DNA of 64,000 nucleotides. It comes from Paracoccaceae bacterium (GTDB lineage: Bacteria > Pseudomonadota > Alphaproteobacteria > Rhodobacterales > Rhodobacteraceae). Both the position numbers and the translations under genes were made by a program. How positions within the stretch are numbered: the first letter of the stretch is position 1; each line of letters starts with the position of its first letter. Below, one piece after another: positions 19,636 through 28,389 of the stretch. The stretch covers positions 327,222-391,221 of the forward strand of contig JASBTX010000042.1 of NCBI GenBank assembly GCA_030148225.1, written 5' to 3'. The notes beneath the pieces were generated by a model. It made no database searches. It was given only the letters and a program-made list of their open reading frames with translations, and was not told the origin of the DNA.

Positions 19636-22194
19636 ATGAAGGCAAGCAAATCCATTGAGGAGAGCGCCCTCTCCGGCGTCAGGCGATCGCTGTTCCTGAC
19701 GCGCCTTGGCATGATTGCCGAGCGGCTGTTCCGTGCATTCTGGCCATTCTGGACGGTCTGCCTGTTTGCCATCGCCGCGCTGGCGCTGGGTCTTCAGGAT
19801 ATGCTGGTGCTGGAGTTGCTGTGGGGGCTCTTGGTCCTGACGGTCCTCTTGCTTGTGGGCACGCTCGTTGCCGGGATCCGAAGGTTCCGCTTTCCCAGAC
19901 GGCACGAGGTGCTGGCCCGCCTTGATGAAACGCTGCCGGGCAGGCCAATCGCGGCCCTGACCGACAAACAGGCCATCGGTGCCGATGACGGTGCGTCGAT
20001 CGCGGTCTGGCATGCCCATGTCAAACGCATGAAAGACCGTGTCAGATCGGCCCGCCCGGCGCGGCCTGATCTGCGTCTGTCGCATCGCGACAGGTTCGGG
20101 CTGCGCTATATCGCGGCGACCCTCGTGGTGACGGCGCTGCTGTTCGGATCGGTCTGGCGCGCGGCCTCGGTTGCTGATCTTGCGCCCGGTCTCGACGGGC
20201 AGACCATCGCACAGGGTCCAAGCTGGGAAGGCTGGATCGAGCCGCCTGCCTATACCGGGCAGCCCAGCCTTTATCTGAACGATATCGACGATCCGGCGCT
20301 GCGCATACCTGCCGGCAGCCGGTTGTCACTCAGACTGTACGGCCAGGTCGGTGCGCATAGCGTGACCGAAGATATTTCCACAACCGGCCGACTGCCGCAG
20401 GATGATCAGGCCAGCTATGAAACCGTGATCACCCAAAGTGGTACACTGACGCTTGACGGGCCGCAGGGCCGTTCATGGACCATTCTGACGGTCGAGGACA
20501 AATCGCCGAATGTTTCCCTTTCCGCCAAGATGGAGTTTCCGACAGGCGGCGAGATGCGCCAGCCGTTCTATGCTCAGGATGACTATGGGGTGATCTCTGG
20601 TACGGCGGTGATCACACTTGATCTGAATGCCGTTTCGCGCCGCTATGGTCTTGCCCCTGCGCCCGAGGTGACTGAACCCCTGACCTTTGACCTGCCCATG
20701 CCGATCCGCGGTGACCGTAACGGCTTTGAAGAGACGCTGATCGAACGGTTCGAAGATCACGTCTGGTCCGGTCTGCCGGTCACCATGACACTGACGGTCG
20801 AGGATGCGCTTGGCCAAACCGGTCAGAGCGCGGAAACCGAGTTCGCCCTGCCAGGACGCCGGTTTTTCGACGCGCTTGCGGGCGCGGTGGTTGAACAGCG
20901 CCGCGATCTGCTCTGGTCGCTTGAAAACGGGGCCCGTGCCGCGCAGGTCATCCGTGCTGTCACATATCTGCCCGAGGGGTTTGTCAAGAATGAAGGCGCC
21001 TATCTGATCCTGCGGGTGGCGCTGCGTCGGCTTGAGGCTGCTAATGAAACGGGCCTGACGCCGGAAGCGCGCGATGAAGTCGCGGACATGCTGTGGGAGG
21101 CCGCGCTGCTCTTCGAAGAGGGGGACCTTTCGAGCGCGCTTGAACGTTTGCGCCGGGCGCAGGATCAGCTTGCCGAGGCGATGCGCAACGGTGCCAGCGA
21201 CGAGGAAATAGCCGAGTTGATGCAGGAACTGCGCGAGGCGATGCAGGATTACATGCGCGAACTGGCCGAGCAAAACCAGCGTGACGGTCAGGAACAGCAG
21301 CAGGCCGAGAATACGCAACAGATCACGGGCGATCAGCTGGAACAGATGCTGCAGCGGTTGCAGGAACTGATGGAACAGGGCCGCATGGCCGAGGCGCAGC
21401 AGCTGATGGATCAGCTGCGCCAGATGATGGAAAACATGCAGGTCACGCAGAACCAGCAGGGCCAGCAGGGCCAGAATGCGGGTCAGGAGGCGATGGAGGG
21501 CCTTGCCGACACGCTGCGCGAGCAGCAGGGCCTGTCTGATCAGGCGTTCCGTGATCTTCAGGAACAGTTCAACCAGGGCGCACAGGCCGGGCAGAGCGGC
21601 CAGAACGAAGGGCGCGACGGTGGTCGGGGCCGGGGCGAGGCGCATGACGGCACCGGCCAGACGCCGGGCGGTGAACAGCAAGGTGAAGAGGGCAATGCCC
21701 AATCGCTCGCCGACCGACAGAATGCACTGCGTCAGGAACTGGACCGCCAGCGTCAGAACCTGCCCGGCGCATCGACCGAAGGCGGTCAGCGCGCGCGCGA
21801 GGCGCTTGGCCGTGCCGGCGATGCGATGGATCGAGCCGAGGATGCGCTACGTGATGGAAACAATGCCGATGCGCTGGACAATCAGGCCGACGCCATGGAG
21901 GCGCTGCGCGAGGGCATGCGCGAGCTGGGCAACGCGATGGCCGAACAGCAACAGCAGAATCAGGGTCAGCAGCAGGGCACGACGGATAACGCAAATTCGC
22001 GCAACTCGCGCGATCCCTTGGGGCGGCAGGCCGGAAACCGTGGCCGCGTGGGCACGGATGAAGAGTTGACGGGGAGTGATGACGTCTATCGCCGCGCCCG
22101 TGAATTGCTGGACGAGATCCGTAAACGCTCGGGCGAGCAATCCCGCCCGGATCAGGAGCTTGAATATCTCAGGCGGCTTTTGGACCGATTCTGA
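19636..22194 (+). CDS. TIGR02302/DUF4175-family membrane protein with Gln-rich coiled coil
   Basis: An 852-residue protein. Three membrane helices lie near residues 33-56, 58-80 and 155-175. A periplasmic beta-rich part follows, to about residue 430. The last 350 residues are helical and extremely rich in Gln, Asn, Arg and Met (for example QELMEQGRMAEAQQLMDQLR), with low-complexity linkers near residues 610-690. The layout fits the alphaproteobacterial TIGR02302 family, whose function is unknown. It is co-directional with lysA, 36 bases downstream. I infer an envelope-spanning or scaffold role at most. Confidence 0.82.
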   Translation: MKASKSIEESALSGVRRSLFLTRLGMIAERLFRAFWPFWTVCLFAIAALALGLQDMLVLELLWGLLVLTVLLLVGTLVAGIRRFRFPRRHEVLARLDETLPGRPIAALTDKQAIGADDGASIAVWHAHVKRMKDRVRSARPARPDLRLSHRDRFGLRYIAATLVVTALLFGSVWRAASVADLAPGLDGQTIAQGPSWEGWIEPPAYTGQPSLYLNDIDDPALRIPAGSRLSLRLYGQVGAHSVTEDISTTGRLPQDDQASYETVITQSGTLTLDGPQGRSWTILTVEDKSPNVSLSAKMEFPTGGEMRQPFYAQDDYGVISGTAVITLDLNAVSRRYGLAPAPEVTEPLTFDLPMPIRGDRNGFEETLIERFEDHVWSGLPVTMTLTVEDALGQTGQSAETEFALPGRRFFDALAGAVVEQRRDLLWSLENGARAAQVIRAVTYLPEGFVKNEGAYLILRVALRRLEAANETGLTPEARDEVADMLWEAALLFEEGDLSSALERLRRAQDQLAEAMRNGASDEEIAELMQELREAMQDYMRELAEQNQRDGQEQQQAENTQQITGDQLEQMLQRLQELMEQGRMAEAQQLMDQLRQMMENMQVTQNQQGQQGQNAGQEAMEGLADTLREQQGLSDQAFRDLQEQFNQGAQAGQSGQNEGRDGGRGRGEAHDGTGQTPGGEQQGEEGNAQSLADRQNALRQELDRQRQNLPGASTEGGQRAREALGRAGDAMDRAEDALRDGNNADALDNQADAMEALREGMRELGNAMAEQQQQNQGQQQGTTDNANSRNSRDPLGRQAGNRGRVGTDEELTGSDDVYRRARELLDEIRKRSGEQSRPDQELEYLRRLLDRF

Positions 22195-22343
22195 TCCGAA
22201 AACCGTAAAATCCCAACCACCCGGCAACGTCCCCAAAAGCAAATGCGCCAGAACGCATTCTGGGCCTTGACCTTGCCCAAAGAGTTCCGCTTTTTTGGTG
22301 GCATCTACCTTCTGTCACGAGTGTTTGCGGCCGCTGCGAGGCT

Positions 22344-23444
22344 TTGATTAGAGCGACGAGTCCAAGGTGGAGGCAAACCAACACGTCTGGCAGAGAACAC
22401 TTGACTACAAACGAAATCGATATTCCGGATTCCGACCGCGATACGCTGAACATTCTGGATCGGGATATCCGTCATACGATGTCCGAACTGGTGGGCGGGC
22501 TGCGGCTGATCGATTTGTCACCGCTGGACAATGCGACCGCCAGCCATCTGACACATATTCGGGAGTCGAGCGAAAAGCTTGCCAAGCTGACCGAGCATTT
22601 TCTGTATCAGACCGATAATCGCACCATTCTGGACGCCTATGTCGCGGCTGCCAAGGTCTCGGTGCCGCCGCCTGATCTCAGCCATCTGAAAGTTCTGATT
22701 GCCGATGGAAACGACGTTGTGCTGCGCCAGCTTGCACCGATGCTGGCGGAAACCGGCGCCGATTTTGAAACGACATCGGACGGGGCGGCTGTTCTTGAAT
22801 ATCTGGCGACGGGCAAATTCAACGCGATTGTCATGGATGCCGATATGAACAGTGTCGCCGGATTTGACGTGATGGGCGCTATCCGGGCCCTGCCGGCGCC
22901 GGTCAATACGGTTCCGATGATCGCGATATCGGCCTTTGTGACCAGCCCCAACCGCGAGGCCATTCTGGCCGCCGGGGCGGACGAGATTCTGGCCAAACCC
23001 ATTTCGAATGCCGCGGAATTGGGTGGCGCGATCCTGAGTGCCGTGGTCACCGCGCGTTCGGTCGGTTCAATCGCCCTGTCGCGCAAGACAGCCAACCTGT
23101 TGGATCACAAACGGTTCAGTGAATTGTTCGACACCATTGGCGAACACACGCGCGCGGAATTAATGGGGCTGATCATCAAGGACCTTGTGGGTTGCCGGGA
23201 TCGGCTGGGCATCGCACTAAGCACCGCCGAGCCGGCTCGCATCCGGGACGAATGTCAGAGCCTGATCGCCATTGCGGGCACCATCGGGGCCGAGAAACTA
23301 CAGGCCGCGGCAAATGAACTGGTGCGCATGATCGGACGCAATGACCGGGCCGGTCTGCTTGTGCTGGGTCGCGAAGTGACTGGACAGACCAGCCACCTGA
23401 TTGCGCTGCTGCGCGAACTTCAGTCAGACTGGCCCGACGCATGA
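22344..23444 (+). CDS. Receiver protein with kinase-like helical segment and pseudo-Hpt domain
   Basis: Up to 366 residues. Numbering from the frame start: residues 35-88 resemble a histidine-kinase dimerisation helix pair (H44 in DIRHTMSE), but no ATP-binding kinase domain follows. A receiver domain spans about 116-225 with phosphoacceptor D165, S196 and K218. The C-terminal part (about 258-360) looks like an Hpt four-helix domain, yet the position of the phosphoryl histidine reads ECQSLIAIAGTIGA, with C304 where His is expected. It overlaps the next gene by four bases (ATGA), so the pair works together. The start is uncertain: no ATG with a good ribosome-binding site was found; TTG at 22344 or 22401 are candidates. 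Confidence 0.7.
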   Translation: MIRATSPRWRQTNTSGREHLTTNEIDIPDSDRDTLNILDRDIRHTMSELVGGLRLIDLSPLDNATASHLTHIRESSEKLAKLTEHFLYQTDNRTILDAYVAAAKVSVPPPDLSHLKVLIADGNDVVLRQLAPMLAETGADFETTSDGAAVLEYLATGKFNAIVMDADMNSVAGFDVMGAIRALPAPVNTVPMIAISAFVTSPNREAILAAGADEILAKPISNAAELGGAILSAVVTARSVGSIALSRKTANLLDHKRFSELFDTIGEHTRAELMGLIIKDLVGCRDRLGIALSTAEPARIRDECQSLIAIAGTIGAEKLQAAANELVRMIGRNDRAGLLVLGREVTGQTSHLIALLRELQSDWPDA

Positions 23445-24826
23445 GCCAATCTGTCCTGCTGATCGAAGACACGCCGACACTGCAGATGATCTATGCCACC
23501 ACGCTTCGCCGTGCCGGTTACCAGGTCGAATGTGCCGTCAGCGGTGCCGAAGCCCGGGCCAAGTTTCGCGCCTACCAGCCGCATGTCGTCATTCTGGACA
23601 TGGTGCTGCCCGACACATCGAGCATAGACATCATCAAGGATTGCCTGGACACCTATCCAAATGCCAATTTCATTGCCGTCACAGCCAGCGATGACATAAA
23701 CCGGGCGGTTTCAGCCATGCGGGCGGGGGCATATAACTTCATCGTCAAACCCTTTTCAGATGAACAGATGCTCAGCGTTGTCGATTGTGCCCGCCGCGCC
23801 AGCCGATCAGATATCATCGCCGAGCAGAGCTTTGCCGATGACGGGCCACTTCGTGATTTCATCGGGTCATCCCCGGCGATGCAGCGGGTCTATCGCCAGA
23901 TTCTGAGTACCGGCCAGTCCATGGCGACGGCCTTTATCACCGGCGAGATTGGCACGGGCAAAAGGCTTTGTGCGCGCGCGATACATGATGCATCAGCCCG
24001 GTCGGACAAACCCTTTATCGCGTTGAACTGTGCCGAGATCGCGCCCGATCAGATGCGATCCGAGGTTTTCGGGCATCTCAAGAACAGTTTCCCGGGGGCG
24101 CTTGCGCAGAAAACCGGTGCGATCGCCGCCGCAGATAGTGGCACGCTTTTTCTGAACCAGATCGAAAGTCTTGACCTTCAGCTGCAATCACAGCTTTTGC
24201 GGTTTCTCAGGAATTCAACCATCGAGCCGCTTGGGGCCATCCGTCAGATGCGCGTCAATGTCAGGTTGATCTGTGCCTCCAACCGCGACCCGTTGGCCGA
24301 GGTACAGGCCGGGCGGCTTTTGCCCGATCTTTATGACATGCTGAACGTGGTGCCCATCCACATGCCCGCGCTCAGACATCGCGAGGACGATGTTATCGAA
24401 ATTGCACACTATCTGCTGGCGCGCATTTCAGCAGAAGAAGGCCGCCGGTTTGCGGGGATAGATGCGGAAGCCGAAGAGCTGCTGAGAACGCACCACTGGC
24501 CGGGCAATATTGACCAGCTCATCAGCATCCTGCGCGACGCTGTCGTGCTGAATGACGCGGTGTTGTTGTCGGTCGATATGCTGCCATCAAACCTGCGCAA
24601 TCTCGGGGGTGGCGATCTGCCGGTCGGGCAATCAGACCCGATGGGCCTGATCGGCAAGACTCTGGCGGAAATCGAACGCTGGGCCATCGAGGAGACCATC
24701 TCGCGCTCGGAAGGGTCCATTCCCAAGGCAGCGCGTATTCTGGGGGTTGCGCCCTCGACGCTTTATCGCAAAAGGGCGGCACGGCACGGGGGTGATACCG
24801 CGTCAGACGTTATGAAGGTGCGTTGA
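23441..24826 (+). CDS. LuxO/NtrC-like response regulator with degenerate AAA+ domain
   Basis: A 461-residue protein with the layout of sigma-54 activators. The receiver domain (1-118) looks functional: D53, T81, K103. The AAA+ domain (about 140-375) keeps Walker A GEIGTGKR (168-175), but Walker B reads GTLFLNQI, with Asn239-Gln240 in place of Asp-Glu. The GAFTGA loop is NSFPGA (215-220). The arginine-finger stretch is LLPDLYDML, without either arginine, and the sensor-II motif is WPGNIDQL instead of WPGNVREL. A Fis-type helix-turn-helix follows (425-445, SIPKAARILGVAPSTLYRK). I infer a DNA-binding regulator that cannot remodel sigma-54 polymerase by ATP hydrolysis. Confidence 0.85.
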   Translation: MSQSVLLIEDTPTLQMIYATTLRRAGYQVECAVSGAEARAKFRAYQPHVVILDMVLPDTSSIDIIKDCLDTYPNANFIAVTASDDINRAVSAMRAGAYNFIVKPFSDEQMLSVVDCARRASRSDIIAEQSFADDGPLRDFIGSSPAMQRVYRQILSTGQSMATAFITGEIGTGKRLCARAIHDASARSDKPFIALNCAEIAPDQMRSEVFGHLKNSFPGALAQKTGAIAAADSGTLFLNQIESLDLQLQSQLLRFLRNSTIEPLGAIRQMRVNVRLICASNRDPLAEVQAGRLLPDLYDMLNVVPIHMPALRHREDDVIEIAHYLLARISAEEGRRFAGIDAEAEELLRTHHWPGNIDQLISILRDAVVLNDAVLLSVDMLPSNLRNLGGGDLPVGQSDPMGLIGKTLAEIERWAIEETISRSEGSIPKAARILGVAPSTLYRKRAARHGGDTASDVMKVR

Positions 24827-24828
24827 GT

Positions 24829-25590
24829 TCAGGCGAATTGTTCGCGGATTAGGCGCTCGTCCAGCCCGTGGCCGGGATCAAACAGGATACGATGCGCCAC
24901 CGACTGATCGATTGTCGCCTCGACCCACAGCACATTGCCCACCGACCGGCTGTCGGCATCGGCCATGACCGGTCGCTTGTCAGGGTTCAGAACATCGAAG
25001 CGGACCCTGACCCGCTGGGGCAGGATCGCGCCGCGCCAGCGCCGTGGGCGAAAGGGGGCGATGGCCGTCAGTGCCAGCACATCCGAACCGATCGGCAGAA
25101 CCGGCCCGTGCGCTGAATAATTATAGGCTGTGCTGCCCGCGGGCGTGGCCAGCAACGCCCCGTCGCAAACAAGCTCGGAAAGACGTTCGCGTCCGTCCAC
25201 GGTAATGCTGAGCTTGGCTGCCTGCGGCCCGGCGCGCAAGAGCGAAACCTCGTTGATCGCCAGCGCCTCCATCACCTTGCCCGACACGGTCTCGGCGCGC
25301 ATGCGCAGGGGGTTGATCACCGCTTCTTCGGCGGCGTTCAGCCGCCCCTGCAGATCGTCCTCGGAAAACGCGTTCATCAGGAAACCGACCGTGCCCCGGT
25401 TCATGCCATAGGTCGGAATGTTCAGATGCTCGGTCCGGTGCAGGGTCTGCAACATGAAACCGTCACCCCCGAGCGCCACGATCACATCAGCCTCGGATTC
25501 GTCAGCCGATCCGTATACATCGCCAAGCCTTGCCAGCGCCTCTTGGGCATCAGGCGTCTCACTCGCGACAAAGGCGATCCGCTTGGACAT
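24829..25590 (-). CDS. nadK: NAD kinase
   Basis: A 253-residue enzyme that phosphorylates NAD to NADP. The GGDG motif lies at residues 41-44 (ALGGDGFML), followed by YGMNRGTVGFLMN and the second conserved region PAGSTAYNYSAHGPV. The start at 25590 gives MSKRIAFVASETPDA, in keeping with the family; a longer frame to 25734 would cover the glyA leader. It is convergent with the LuxO-like gene (two bases between stops) and divergent from glyA. Confidence 0.93.
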   Translation of the reverse strand: MSKRIAFVASETPDAQEALARLGDVYGSADESEADVIVALGGDGFMLQTLHRTEHLNIPTYGMNRGTVGFLMNAFSEDDLQGRLNAAEEAVINPLRMRAETVSGKVMEALAINEVSLLRAGPQAAKLSITVDGRERLSELVCDGALLATPAGSTAYNYSAHGPVLPIGSDVLALTAIAPFRPRRWRGAILPQRVRVRFDVLNPDKRPVMADADSRSVGNVLWVEATIDQSVAHRILFDPGHGLDERLIREQFA

Positions 25591-25698
25591 TGCTCGGGTT
25601 TCCTTTCGGGTACGAGGAAACACATGCGCAGCATGCGCGGTCAAGTCCACCATGATGTTCGGTTTTGCCGCCTCTCGTTGCCTGAAAGTCGCTTTGTC

Positions 25699-25713
25699 GC
25701 CTTTTGCAAAGGC
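25699..25713 (+). promoter_or_regulatory. Small hairpin in the glyA leader
   Basis: GCCTTT-TGC-AAAGGC, wait-free of mismatches apart from the three-base loop, lies 51 bases upstream of the glyA ATG. It is in the 173-base divergent gap between nadK and glyA. It may be an operator or a leader structure; nothing else in the gap supports a riboswitch. Confidence 0.3.
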
Positions 25714-25763
25714 AAGGAACTGTCTAGGAAGCACCCCAAGCCATTCAGTCAGGAGAGCGGGCC

Positions 25764-27059
25764 ATGAATATCACGCATCGGAGCACCGGATTTTTTACCG
25801 AGGACCTCGAAGAGCGCGACGCCGAGGTTTTTGCCGCCATTACATCCGAACTTGGCCGGCAACAGGATGAGATCGAGCTGATCGCCTCGGAAAACATCGT
25901 CAGCCGCGCGGTCATGCAGGCCCAGGGGTCGGTGATGACCAACAAATACGCAGAGGGATACCCGGGCAAACGCTATTACGGTGGCTGCCAGTATGTCGAT
26001 ATTGCCGAGAACCTCGCGATCGAGCGGGCCTGCCAGCTTTTTGACTGTAAATTCGCGAATGTGCAGCCGAATTCGGGCAGCCAGATGAACCAGGCCGTTT
26101 TCCTGGCGCAGCTGAAACCGGGCGATACGTTCATGGGGCTGGATCTGAATTCGGGCGGGCATCTGACCCACGGCTCACCCGTGAACATGTCTGGCAAGTG
26201 GTTCAACGTGGTCAGCTATGGCGTGCGCCAGCAGGATGAGCAGTTGGATATGGAAGCCATTCGCGAAACCGCGCTGCGAGAGCGGCCCAAGCTGATCGTT
26301 GCGGGTGGCACCGCCTATTCCCGCGTCTGGGACTGGGCCGAATTTCGTGCCATTGCCGATGAAATCGGCGCGTGGCTGATGGTGGATATGGCGCATATTG
26401 CCGGGCTGGTGGCCGGTGGGCAGCACCCGTCACCCCTTCCGCATGCGCATGTGGTTACGACAACGACGCATAAATCGCTGCGCGGACCGCGCGGCGGGCT
26501 GATCCTGACCAATCACGAGGATATCGCCAAGAAGGTCAACAGCGCCGTCTTTCCGGGGCTGCAGGGTGGGCCGCTGATGCACGTTATTGCCGCAAAGGCC
26601 GTCGCCTTTGGCGAGGCGCTGCGCCCCGAGTTCAGGGAATATGCTGCCCAGGTCGTACGTAACGCACAGGCGATGTCGGATCAGTTGATGAAAGGCGGGC
26701 TGAACGTGGTCAGCGGCGGCACTGACAACCACCTGCTGCTGGCCGATCTGCGCCCCAAGGGCGTGACCGGCAAGGCGGCAGAGGCGGCGCTGGGCCGGGC
26801 CAATATCACCTGCAACAAGAACGGCGTCCCGTTCGACCCCGAAAAGCCCTTTGTCACCTCGGGCATCCGGCTGGGGGCACCGGCGGGTACGACACGCGGG
26901 TTTGCCGAGGCCGAGTTCCGCCAGATCGCGGATTGGATCACAGCGGTGGTTGATGGTTTGTCGGCCAATGGAGAAGATGGAAACGCCGCGGTCGAGGCCG
27001 GTATCCGGGAAGAGGTAATCAGCCTGTGCAGGCAATTTCCGATCTATCCGTCGGTCTGA
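25764..27059 (+). CDS. glyA: Serine hydroxymethyltransferase
   Basis: A 431-residue PLP enzyme that interconverts serine and glycine and charges tetrahydrofolate with a one-carbon unit. The PLP lysine is K237 in [15 protein letters not shown]; other signatures are [11 protein letters not shown] and [13 protein letters not shown]. The ATG at 25764 follows a ribosome-binding site AGGAGAG. It is monocistronic by appearance, followed by a strong hairpin at 27068-27101. Confidence 0.96.
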   Translation: MNITHRSTGFFTEDLEERDAEVFAAITSELGRQQDEIELIASENIVSRAVMQAQGSVMTNKYAEGYPGKRYYGGCQYVDIAENLAIERACQLFDCKFANVQPNSGSQMNQAVFLAQLKPGDTFMGLDLNSGGHLTHGSPVNMSGKWFNVVSYGVRQQDEQLDMEAIRETALRERPKLIVAGGTAYSRVWDWAEFRAIADEIGAWLMVDMAHIAGLVAGGQHPSPLPHAHVVTTTTHKSLRGPRGGLILTNHEDIAKKVNSAVFPGLQGGPLMHVIAAKAVAFGEALRPEFREYAAQVVRNAQAMSDQLMKGGLNVVSGGTDNHLLLADLRPKGVTGKAAEAALGRANITCNKNGVPFDPEKPFVTSGIRLGAPAGTTRGFAEAEFRQIADWITAVVDGLSANGEDGNAAVEAGIREEVISLCRQFPIYPSV

Positions 27060-27067
27060 TCCGGTGC

Positions 27068-27101
27068 GTCTGCGCGCGGCTTAGACAAAGCCGCGCCAGA
27101 C
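27068..27101. terminator. Bidirectional hairpin after glyA
   Basis: GTCTG-c-GCGCGGCTT pairs with AAGCCGCGCCAGAC around the loop AGACA: 14 base pairs with a single bulged C. It begins eight bases after the glyA stop and covers the stop codon of the minus-strand gene ending at 27081. No U-run follows on either strand. It probably ends both convergent transcripts. Confidence 0.6.
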
Positions 27102-27452
27102 CAGCACGGTGATCAGGAGAATCAGAACAAAGAGGATGTTCAGGCCGATACTGCCCCAGAGATCGGCCAAGCGGTTGGCGCGCAGCCTTTCGCGGTCGAT
27201 GCCCAGCAAATAGCTGCGGCAGATATGATGCGATTTTCTGAGTGCCGCCGCGTCGATCTGTTTCATGAGCTTGGGATTGGCCATGCGCGCCTGGGCATCG
27301 ACCAGATCACGTCCGGCCCGCCGGACAAAGCGTGGCAGCAGTCGTCCGGCCCTGTCGAGGCGCCGGGCCAGTGTCGTGCCGCCGACACCCAGCCGGTCGC
27401 CCAGCAATTCCGATAGTTCGCTACATAGCGCGGTGACATCTTCGCGGGTCAT
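27081..27452 (-). CDS. Hypothetical protein with C-terminal membrane anchor
   Basis: About 123 residues; I do not recognise a family. The N-terminal two thirds are charged and helical (LSELLGDRLGVGGTTLARRL; then an Arg-rich stretch), and the last 25 residues form one membrane helix (IGLNILFVLILLITVLVW) with a four-residue tail, so it looks tail-anchored with a cytoplasmic body. The start is uncertain: ATG 27452 or GTG 27491, neither with a clear ribosome-binding site. It is divergent from the hydrolase at 27532 and convergent with glyA. Confidence 0.6.
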   Translation of the reverse strand: MTREDVTALCSELSELLGDRLGVGGTTLARRLDRAGRLLPRFVRRAGRDLVDAQARMANPKLMKQIDAAALRKSHHICRSYLLGIDRERLRANRLADLWGSIGLNILFVLILLITVLVWRGFV

Positions 27453-27531
27453 GCGCGAAGCATAGCCAGTACCGCGCTGCGCCTCAATCACTGTGGCGTT
27501 TCGCCGGGGCGGGCGCTAAGGCTGGTCCACT

Positions 27532-28296
27532 ATGCTGAATGTCGTTTCATATGGTGATGAGCGTGCCGGACCGGCCCTTGTGATCGCCCATGGCCTGTTC
27601 GGATCGGCCCGAAACTGGGGCGTGATCGCGCGGCGGCTTGCCGATGAGCGCCGGGTGCTGGCGGTGGATATGCGCAATCACGGGCAAAGCCCGTGGACCG
27701 AGCGCCATGGATACCCCGAAATGGCCGACGATCTGAGAGAGGTGATCGGGGAGAACGGTCCGGTGGACGTTCTTGGCCACTCGATGGGCGGGAAAGCCGC
27801 GATGGTGCTGGCGCTGACCCACCCGTCACTGGTGCGGCGACTGGTGGTCGCGGATATCGCCCCGGTGGCCTATGCCCATTCGCAGATCGGGCATGTCCGG
27901 GCGCTGCAATCGCTGGATATTTCCGATGTCCGCCGTCGCAGCGAAGCCGCGCCAAAACTGGCGGAGGTGGTGGAAGAACCGGCGCTGCAGTCTTTTTTTC
28001 TGCAATCTCTGGATCTTTCGGGTGAGCGCGCGGCATGGCGGCTGAACCTTGATGTGCTGGCCCGAGACATGCCCCGGATCATGGGATTTCCGGATATCAG
28101 CGGACGATTTGTTGGCCCGGCCCTGTTTCTGACCGGGACGGAGTCAGACTATGTCGGGCGCGAGCACCGCGAAAGAATAAGGGCGCTGTTTCCGCGCGCG
28201 CGGTTTGCGGGCATTCCCGGCGCGGGACATTGGCTGCACGCCGAAAAGCCGCGGGAATTCGAAGCGGCCATCCGTGTGTTTCTGACGGCGAGCTAG
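27532..28296 (+). CDS. Alpha/beta hydrolase, YbfF-like esterase
   Basis: A 254-residue alpha/beta-fold hydrolase. The nucleophile elbow is GHSMGG with Ser84, the oxyanion region HGLFGSARNW lies at residues 20-29, and the catalytic His is H233 in GAGHWLHAEKP. The motif VDMRNHGQSPW is typical of the YbfF esterase group, which acts on short-chain acyl esters. Substrate in the cell is unknown. It stands alone between a divergent unknown gene and convergent gshA. Confidence 0.85.
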   Translation: MLNVVSYGDERAGPALVIAHGLFGSARNWGVIARRLADERRVLAVDMRNHGQSPWTERHGYPEMADDLREVIGENGPVDVLGHSMGGKAAMVLALTHPSLVRRLVVADIAPVAYAHSQIGHVRALQSLDISDVRRRSEAAPKLAEVVEEPALQSFFLQSLDLSGERAAWRLNLDVLARDMPRIMGFPDISGRFVGPALFLTGTESDYVGREHRERIRALFPRARFAGIPGAGHWLHAEKPREFEAAIRVFLTAS

Positions 28297-28303
28297 CGCG
28301 GGA

Positions 28304-28370
28304 AGGGGGCGTTGCCCCTCGCGCCGGGCGCGCCCGCCGCTCACCCCAAGGTATTGGGGGAACAATGAGA
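28304..28370 (+). terminator. GC hairpins plus GGTATT-GAACAATGA element (copy C)
   Basis: Downstream of the hydrolase: a hairpin GGGGC-GTT-GCCCC (28306-28318), a perfect 10-base palindrome GGGCGCGCCC (28326-28335), then CCAAGGTATTGGGGGAACAA followed by TGAGA (28346-28370). The last part matches copy B at 11928-11955. It lies between convergent genes, 20 bases before the gshA stop. I infer a transcription-end or RNA-processing element. Confidence 0.45.
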
Positions 28371-28389
28371 CATACCGACGGGTGTGGTT

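Noticed and set aside
20473..21702. 409-codon Leu-rich frame antisense to the TIGR02302 gene
   Set aside because: The Leu/His richness is simply the reverse reading of Gln/Glu-rich codons; it looks membrane-like only by this artefact.
25591..25763. Riboswitch upstream of glyA
   Set aside because: Only one small hairpin is visible; I could not find conserved glycine, SAM or folate riboswitch cores.
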